From assembly GCA_015688915.1 (NCBI GenBank), contig JAATGX010000073.1, forward strand, positions 1-9,315: a stretch of 9,315 nucleotides of DNA. Direction: 5' to 3'. Under the pieces are notes generated by a model. That model saw only the letters and a list, made by a program, of their open reading frames with translations, was not told where the DNA came from and searched no databases. The position numbers were made by a program, and so were the translations under genes. Each line of letters starts with the position of its first letter. Position 1 is the stretch's first letter. Source of the stretch: Desulfuromonadales bacterium (GTDB lineage Bacteria; Desulfobacterota; Desulfuromonadia; Geobacterales; Pseudopelobacteraceae). Below are positions 6,070 to 9,315 of this stretch, in pieces.

Positions 6070-6111
6070 ATGAAGCCCCGCAAGGCTGAGCAAGTACGGA
6101 GACTCCCATGA
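6070..6111 (+). CDS. Possible 13-codon leader peptide overlapping the chemoreceptor start
   Basis: An ATG at 6070 opens a frame encoding MKPRKAEQVRRLP. Its TGA (6109-6111) overlaps the chemoreceptor ATG (6108-6110) as ATGA, the arrangement used for translational coupling. It is strongly basic (5 Lys/Arg of 13). No good ribosome binding site precedes it, so it may be chance. Confidence 0.2.
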   Translation: MKPRKAEQVRRLP

Positions 6112-8168
6112 ACCTGCTGCATTTCTATATGAATTTGTCCGTAAGGGCCAAGCTGGCTATTTTCACCTGTTGCTTTTCGTTCTGCCTTCTCATGATCGTG
6201 GCGGTTGGGGTCTACAATACGCGCGGCATCACCGCGGGAGTTGTGGAGGCCCATGACACCATCAACGACATCGTGCATCTGGAGGAGCTGAATACCGAAT
6301 GCGTATCCCTGCGCCTGAACCTGGTCTACGGCCTGATCCACACCGCCAGGGACAAATTCGACAAAACGATGCTCGATGCGGAGGCCAGGATCGGGCGCAT
6401 CGACAAGGCGCTCGAAACGTACCGGCAGAACAAACCGGACAATGACGACGTGCGGCAGAAGGTCTCAGCCCTTGACCAGGCCTGGACCGCGTATCGGAAG
6501 CAGGCGATCGCGCTGATGGATCTGGAGAGGAGTGCGTTTCCCGGAGATCGCGCGGCAGCCACCGCGTTTGCAGTGGAACGTGTCGCCCCCTTGTACCAGG
6601 ACCTGGATGCGTCCATAACCGGCCTTACAAAGCATTTTCAGGGATTGAACGATGGGCGCTACCGCAAAGACCTCGCCCAGTCCAGGCATTTTGAATGGCT
6701 CAGCATGGCGCTGGCCGGCATGACGATCGCCGTGGCGGCCTTTTTCAGTTGGCTGCTCACTCGCAGCATCGTCAGTCCGATCCTGTTGCTGTCCCGAGAT
6801 GCGCGGCTGATTGCGGAGGGCGATCTTACGATAGAGATCAAAGCGGAGCTGCGCGACGAAATAGGCCAGCTTGCCGAATCATTCGCACTGATGGTGAACA
6901 GTCTGAAAGAGATGATCAGCACTCTGGCCGACTCATCCTCGCAGATCTCCGCTTCGTCCGGGGTCATGCTGACCAGTACCGGCAGCATGGCAACAGCGGC
7001 GGATAACGCGGTAATGCAGACCACCGCCGTGGCTGCCGCCACGGAAGAGATGTCGGCCACATCCGGCGCGATCTCCCAGAACTGCAACATGGCGGCGGCA
7101 AGCGCCCTGCGGGCCAATGAGGCGACGGACCATGGCGCCGTGGTCGTGGAGAGCACCATCTCCGTCATGCAGAGAATAGCCGAGCGTGTCCAGACATCCG
7201 CGAGGACGGTCGAGGCGCTGGGCCAACAGAGCGATCAGATCGGCTCCATCATAGGCACCATCGAGGATATCGCCGACCAGACCAACCTGCTGGCGCTCAA
7301 TGCCGCCATCGAAGCTGCCAGGGCCGGGGAGCAGGGGCGTGGGTTCGCCGTGGTCGCTGACGAGGTCAGGGCGCTTGCCGAGCGGACCACCCGGGCCACG
7401 CGCGAGATCAGCGAAATGATCCAGTCCATCCAGAAGGATACGAAATCCGCTGTCGTCGCCATGGAAGAGGGGGTTGCCGAGGTCAGGCAGGGAACGCACG
7501 AGGCCGAGCGTTCCGGGGAGGCGTTGCGGAATATCCGGGAGGAGATCAACAGCGTCACGATCCAGGTCCAGCAGATGGCCGCCGCAGCCGCGGAACAGAC
7601 CACCACTGCCGGAGATATCAGCGGCAACATCCACCAGGTCACCCGGGTGGTTGAAAACACCTCGGATAATGCCCGGCAATGCGTCTCCCTCTCACAGCAG
7701 CTCGCCACGCTTTCGACGGTGATCCAGAATGTGGTGGACAAATTCACCTTTGCCGAGACCGGCAACAGCTTCTTTGTCTGGAATAGCAGCTACAGCGTCG
7801 ATTGCGACGCAATGGACCGGGAGCACAAACGGATGGTGGAGATTATCAACCAACTCTACGGCGCCATGCGCCAGGGCAAGGGAAACACGGCCATCGGTTC
7901 CATACTCGACGCCTTGGTGGAGTATACCAGGACACACTTCGTCCATGAGGAGCAGTTGATGAGGGAAGCCGGATACGCCGGCTACGAAGAGCACAAACGG
8001 GAACACGACAGCCTGACGGAACAGGTCCTGGCAATCCAGGACAGATTCCGTTCCGGGAGCGTACTGAGTCTGGAGGTAATGAGCTTTGTCAAGGAGTGGT
8101 TGGTCAACCACATCCAGGGGTCTGACAAGCGCTACGGCCCCCACGTGAATAAACGTGTCAGCAGGTAG
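6108..8168 (+). CDS. Methyl-accepting chemotaxis protein with C-terminal bacteriohemerythrin domain
   Basis: This 686-residue receptor starts at an ATG with GGAG six bases upstream. Layout: TM1 about 16-36; a periplasmic helical-bundle sensor about 37-195 (4HB-type in length and heptad character); TM2 about 197-217; HAMP about 218-270 with Pro224 and DEIG at 250-253. A coiled-coil signalling domain follows at about 285-540, with the invariant CheA/CheW-binding tip EDIADQTNLLALNAAIEAAR from residue 386. Residues 555-686 form a hemerythrin domain with all seven expected di-iron ligands: His573, His610, Glu614, His629, His633, His668 and Asp673. Trp558 sits in the usual N-terminal position. Hemerythrin-linked receptors such as DcrH of Desulfovibrio bind O2 at the iron centre, so oxygen or redox sensing is the likely cytoplasmic input, with a separate periplasmic input. 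No chemotaxis genes adjoin, so it is an orphan receptor here. Confidence 0.95.
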   Translation: MNLLHFYMNLSVRAKLAIFTCCFSFCLLMIVAVGVYNTRGITAGVVEAHDTINDIVHLEELNTECVSLRLNLVYGLIHTARDKFDKTMLDAEARIGRIDKALETYRQNKPDNDDVRQKVSALDQAWTAYRKQAIALMDLERSAFPGDRAAATAFAVERVAPLYQDLDASITGLTKHFQGLNDGRYRKDLAQSRHFEWLSMALAGMTIAVAAFFSWLLTRSIVSPILLLSRDARLIAEGDLTIEIKAELRDEIGQLAESFALMVNSLKEMISTLADSSSQISASSGVMLTSTGSMATAADNAVMQTTAVAAATEEMSATSGAISQNCNMAAASALRANEATDHGAVVVESTISVMQRIAERVQTSARTVEALGQQSDQIGSIIGTIEDIADQTNLLALNAAIEAARAGEQGRGFAVVADEVRALAERTTRATREISEMIQSIQKDTKSAVVAMEEGVAEVRQGTHEAERSGEALRNIREEINSVTIQVQQMAAAAAEQTTTAGDISGNIHQVTRVVENTSDNARQCVSLSQQLATLSTVIQNVVDKFTFAETGNSFFVWNSSYSVDCDAMDREHKRMVEIINQLYGAMRQGKGNTAIGSILDALVEYTRTHFVHEEQLMREAGYAGYEEHKREHDSLTEQVLAIQDRFRSGSVLSLEVMSFVKEWLVNHIQGSDKRYGPHVNKRVSR

Positions 8169-8170
8169 AG

Positions 8171-8210
8171 GAAAACCCTTCTCGACGTTTGATCCCAGCA
8201 AACGAAAGGG
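8171..8210 (-). terminator. Possible terminator of the FAD oxidoreductase gene
   Basis: On the minus strand a hairpin with arms CCCTT/AAGGG (8210-8206 with 8180-8176) and inner CGTTTG/CAAACG (8204-8199 with 8191-8186) is followed by TTTT (8175-8172). The interior loop is uneven and the U-tract short. It lies about 90 nt past the oxidoreductase stop, in the convergent gap with the chemoreceptor. The rest of the gap (8211-8297) holds only small GC-rich hairpins such as GGCGT-AAC-ACGCC (8258-8270). Confidence 0.4.
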
Positions 8211-8297
8211 AGACGGCGGCACGAGCGGCTGGCCCGCGACCCGCCGGGCTCTGACGGGGCGTAACACGCCGATGCCGGCTGACACGGTGGTCCGCCC

Positions 8298-9315
8298 TCA
8301 TGCCGCGACCGGCACCGGAACACTCAGCCCCAGCATGCCGCGGTAATAACTGTCGTGGCGCGGCGATGACAGGATCTCCCTGATGGTCCTGTCCACCCGC
8401 TTGCGCGACAGGTAGAGCTGGTAGATGTAGCCGGAGATGCGGGTGTCGCCGATGATGATGTAGCCGTTGATCATGCCGTCCTCCAGGTAGACCCGGCGCC
8501 AGATGTCCCCCTGCTGCCAGGTGACCGCCTCGCCGGTGAAACTGCCGGCCGACACTATGGGAAAGTCGATGTGTTTCTTCAGCACGTTGGTGTTGATGGA
8601 GCCGCCAAAGGCGCCATCGTCGTGCAGCAGGTGCCGGGCCGCGATGCGGGCCTGCTGCATGGCGTTGGGGTAGGTGGCGTAGATGCCGCTCGCCCCGGTG
8701 ATGGCGTGACTGGTGACGGCCACGTCCCCGGCGGTGTAGATGCCGGCCGCCGCCAGCATCTGCCGGTCCGACGGCACCCCTTTGTCATCCCCCCGCAGCG
8801 GCTCCGAGTTGGGGGAGACGCCGATGGAGACGATCAGCAGGGCGGTTTCCATGGCGCTACCGTCGGAGAACCGGACTGCCGAGAGTTGGCCGCCATCGGC
8901 AACGATCTCGCTCACCGTTGTCTTCAGGCGGATGGCGATGCCGGTCTTCTGCTCCAGCTTGCGGGTGGCAAACTGCCCACCTTCCTCGTCGGTCATCTGG
9001 GACAGAACACGGGTGTTGCGGTGCACCAGGGTGATCTCCAGGCCGCGGTGCCACAGGGCCAGGGCCGCGTCAACCCCGATGAAGCCGCCGCCGAAGACCA
9101 CCGCCTTCTTCACGTTGTGCTCCCGGATGTAGTGGTCGATGGCCACCATATCGGTCAGGGTCTTGAAACCGAACACCCCCCGGGTCTCCAGCCATTCCGG
9201 CCGGGGATACCAGCTCCGGGCGCCGGTGGCATAGAACAGCCGGTCATAGGACTCGCTCCGGCCGGCAGCGGTACGGACCACGCGCCGCTCCCCGTCCACC
9301 TCCACCACCGGGTCA
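8298..9315 (-). CDS. FAD/NAD(P)-dependent pyridine nucleotide-disulfide-type oxidoreductase, C-terminal part (5' end outside window)
   Basis: The frame is open from the window edge to the TGA at 8298-8300. The GTG at 9306-9308 is internal: the frame continues upstream as DPVVEVDGE..., so the N-terminal FAD motif is missing. About 338 residues are visible. YDRLFYATGARSWYP is the ATG motif of the first FAD segment. VVFGGGFIG (GGGFIG coded at 9075-9092) is the NAD(P)H Rossmann loop. GIYTAGDV (8721-8744) is the second FAD contact. The C-terminal domain (GSFTGEAVTWQQGDIWRRVYLEDG...) resembles the rubredoxin-reductase/NirB N-terminal group. It would pass electrons from NAD(P)H through FAD to a partner protein or small acceptor in the cytoplasm. 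The visible part contains no cysteine, which argues against a C-terminal redox disulfide; an N-terminal one cannot be excluded. The partner is unknown and the gene converges on the chemoreceptor. Confidence 0.9.
   Translation of the reverse strand, partial: DPVVEVDGERRVVRTAAGRSESYDRLFYATGARSWYPRPEWLETRGVFGFKTLTDMVAIDHYIREHNVKKAVVFGGGFIGVDAALALWHRGLEITLVHRNTRVLSQMTDEEGGQFATRKLEQKTGIAIRLKTTVSEIVADGGQLSAVRFSDGSAMETALLIVSIGVSPNSEPLRGDDKGVPSDRQMLAAAGIYTAGDVAVTSHAITGASGIYATYPNAMQQARIAARHLLHDDGAFGGSINTNVLKKHIDFPIVSAGSFTGEAVTWQQGDIWRRVYLEDGMINGYIIIGDTRISGYIYQLYLSRKRVDRTIREILSSPRHDSYYRGMLGLSVPVPVAA

Noticed and set aside
6045..6107. Possible c-di-GMP (GEMM) riboswitch before the chemoreceptor, suggested by GGGCAAA and a small AGCC/GGCT hairpin
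   Set aside because: The hallmark GGACGCAAAGCC segment and the tetraloop receptor are absent, and the region is too short for the full fold.

Overview
The window looks like a piece of a GC-rich Geobacter-type (Desulfuromonadia/Geobacteraceae) chromosome. I infer this from a combination of genes and not from any database match: a succinyl-CoA:acetate CoA-transferase-type enzyme, a small c-type cytochrome fused to a surface lipoprotein, and a chemoreceptor ending in a hemerythrin domain. No transposase, integrase, phage gene, CRISPR array, tRNA or rRNA is visible. Both end genes run off the window.

Left part (1-2786, minus strand). Two lipoprotein genes lie in tandem, read right to left: first a lipoprotein with three fibronectin type III domains and a C-terminal mono-heme cytochrome c domain (2512-1388), then a YncE-like beta-propeller lipoprotein (1194 to beyond position 1). 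Each is preceded by the same leader element: a conserved strand of about 20 nt forming a small hairpin, followed by a longer stem whose sequence differs between the two copies by two compensatory base-pair changes. In the upstream copy the stem ends in a U-tract just before the ribosome binding site and looks like an attenuator. A sigma70-like promoter with two palindromes sits upstream of it. This shared, apparently structured leader is the most interesting item in the window.

Middle (2724-5928). A cytidylate-kinase-like protein with an altered glycine loop is on the minus strand and ends in a strong terminator. It is divergent from a small Dabb-family protein that has a near-consensus promoter. 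Next comes the CoA-transferase, with its own strong promoter, a leader of about 140 nt and a strong terminator. By family knowledge, this enzyme passes CoA from succinyl-CoA to acetate and so feeds acetate into the TCA cycle.

Right part (5930-9315). A 686-residue methyl-accepting chemotaxis protein carries a complete C-terminal bacteriohemerythrin domain. It converges with the C-terminal part of a minus-strand FAD/NAD(P)-dependent oxidoreductase that is cut by the window end. A plausible terminator for the oxidoreductase lies between them.

The genes are mostly separate transcription units. The common theme is acetate-fuelled, redox-responsive anaerobic life: acetate activation, surface electron-transfer or surface-binding lipoproteins, and a receptor that may sense oxygen or a related diatomic ligand.
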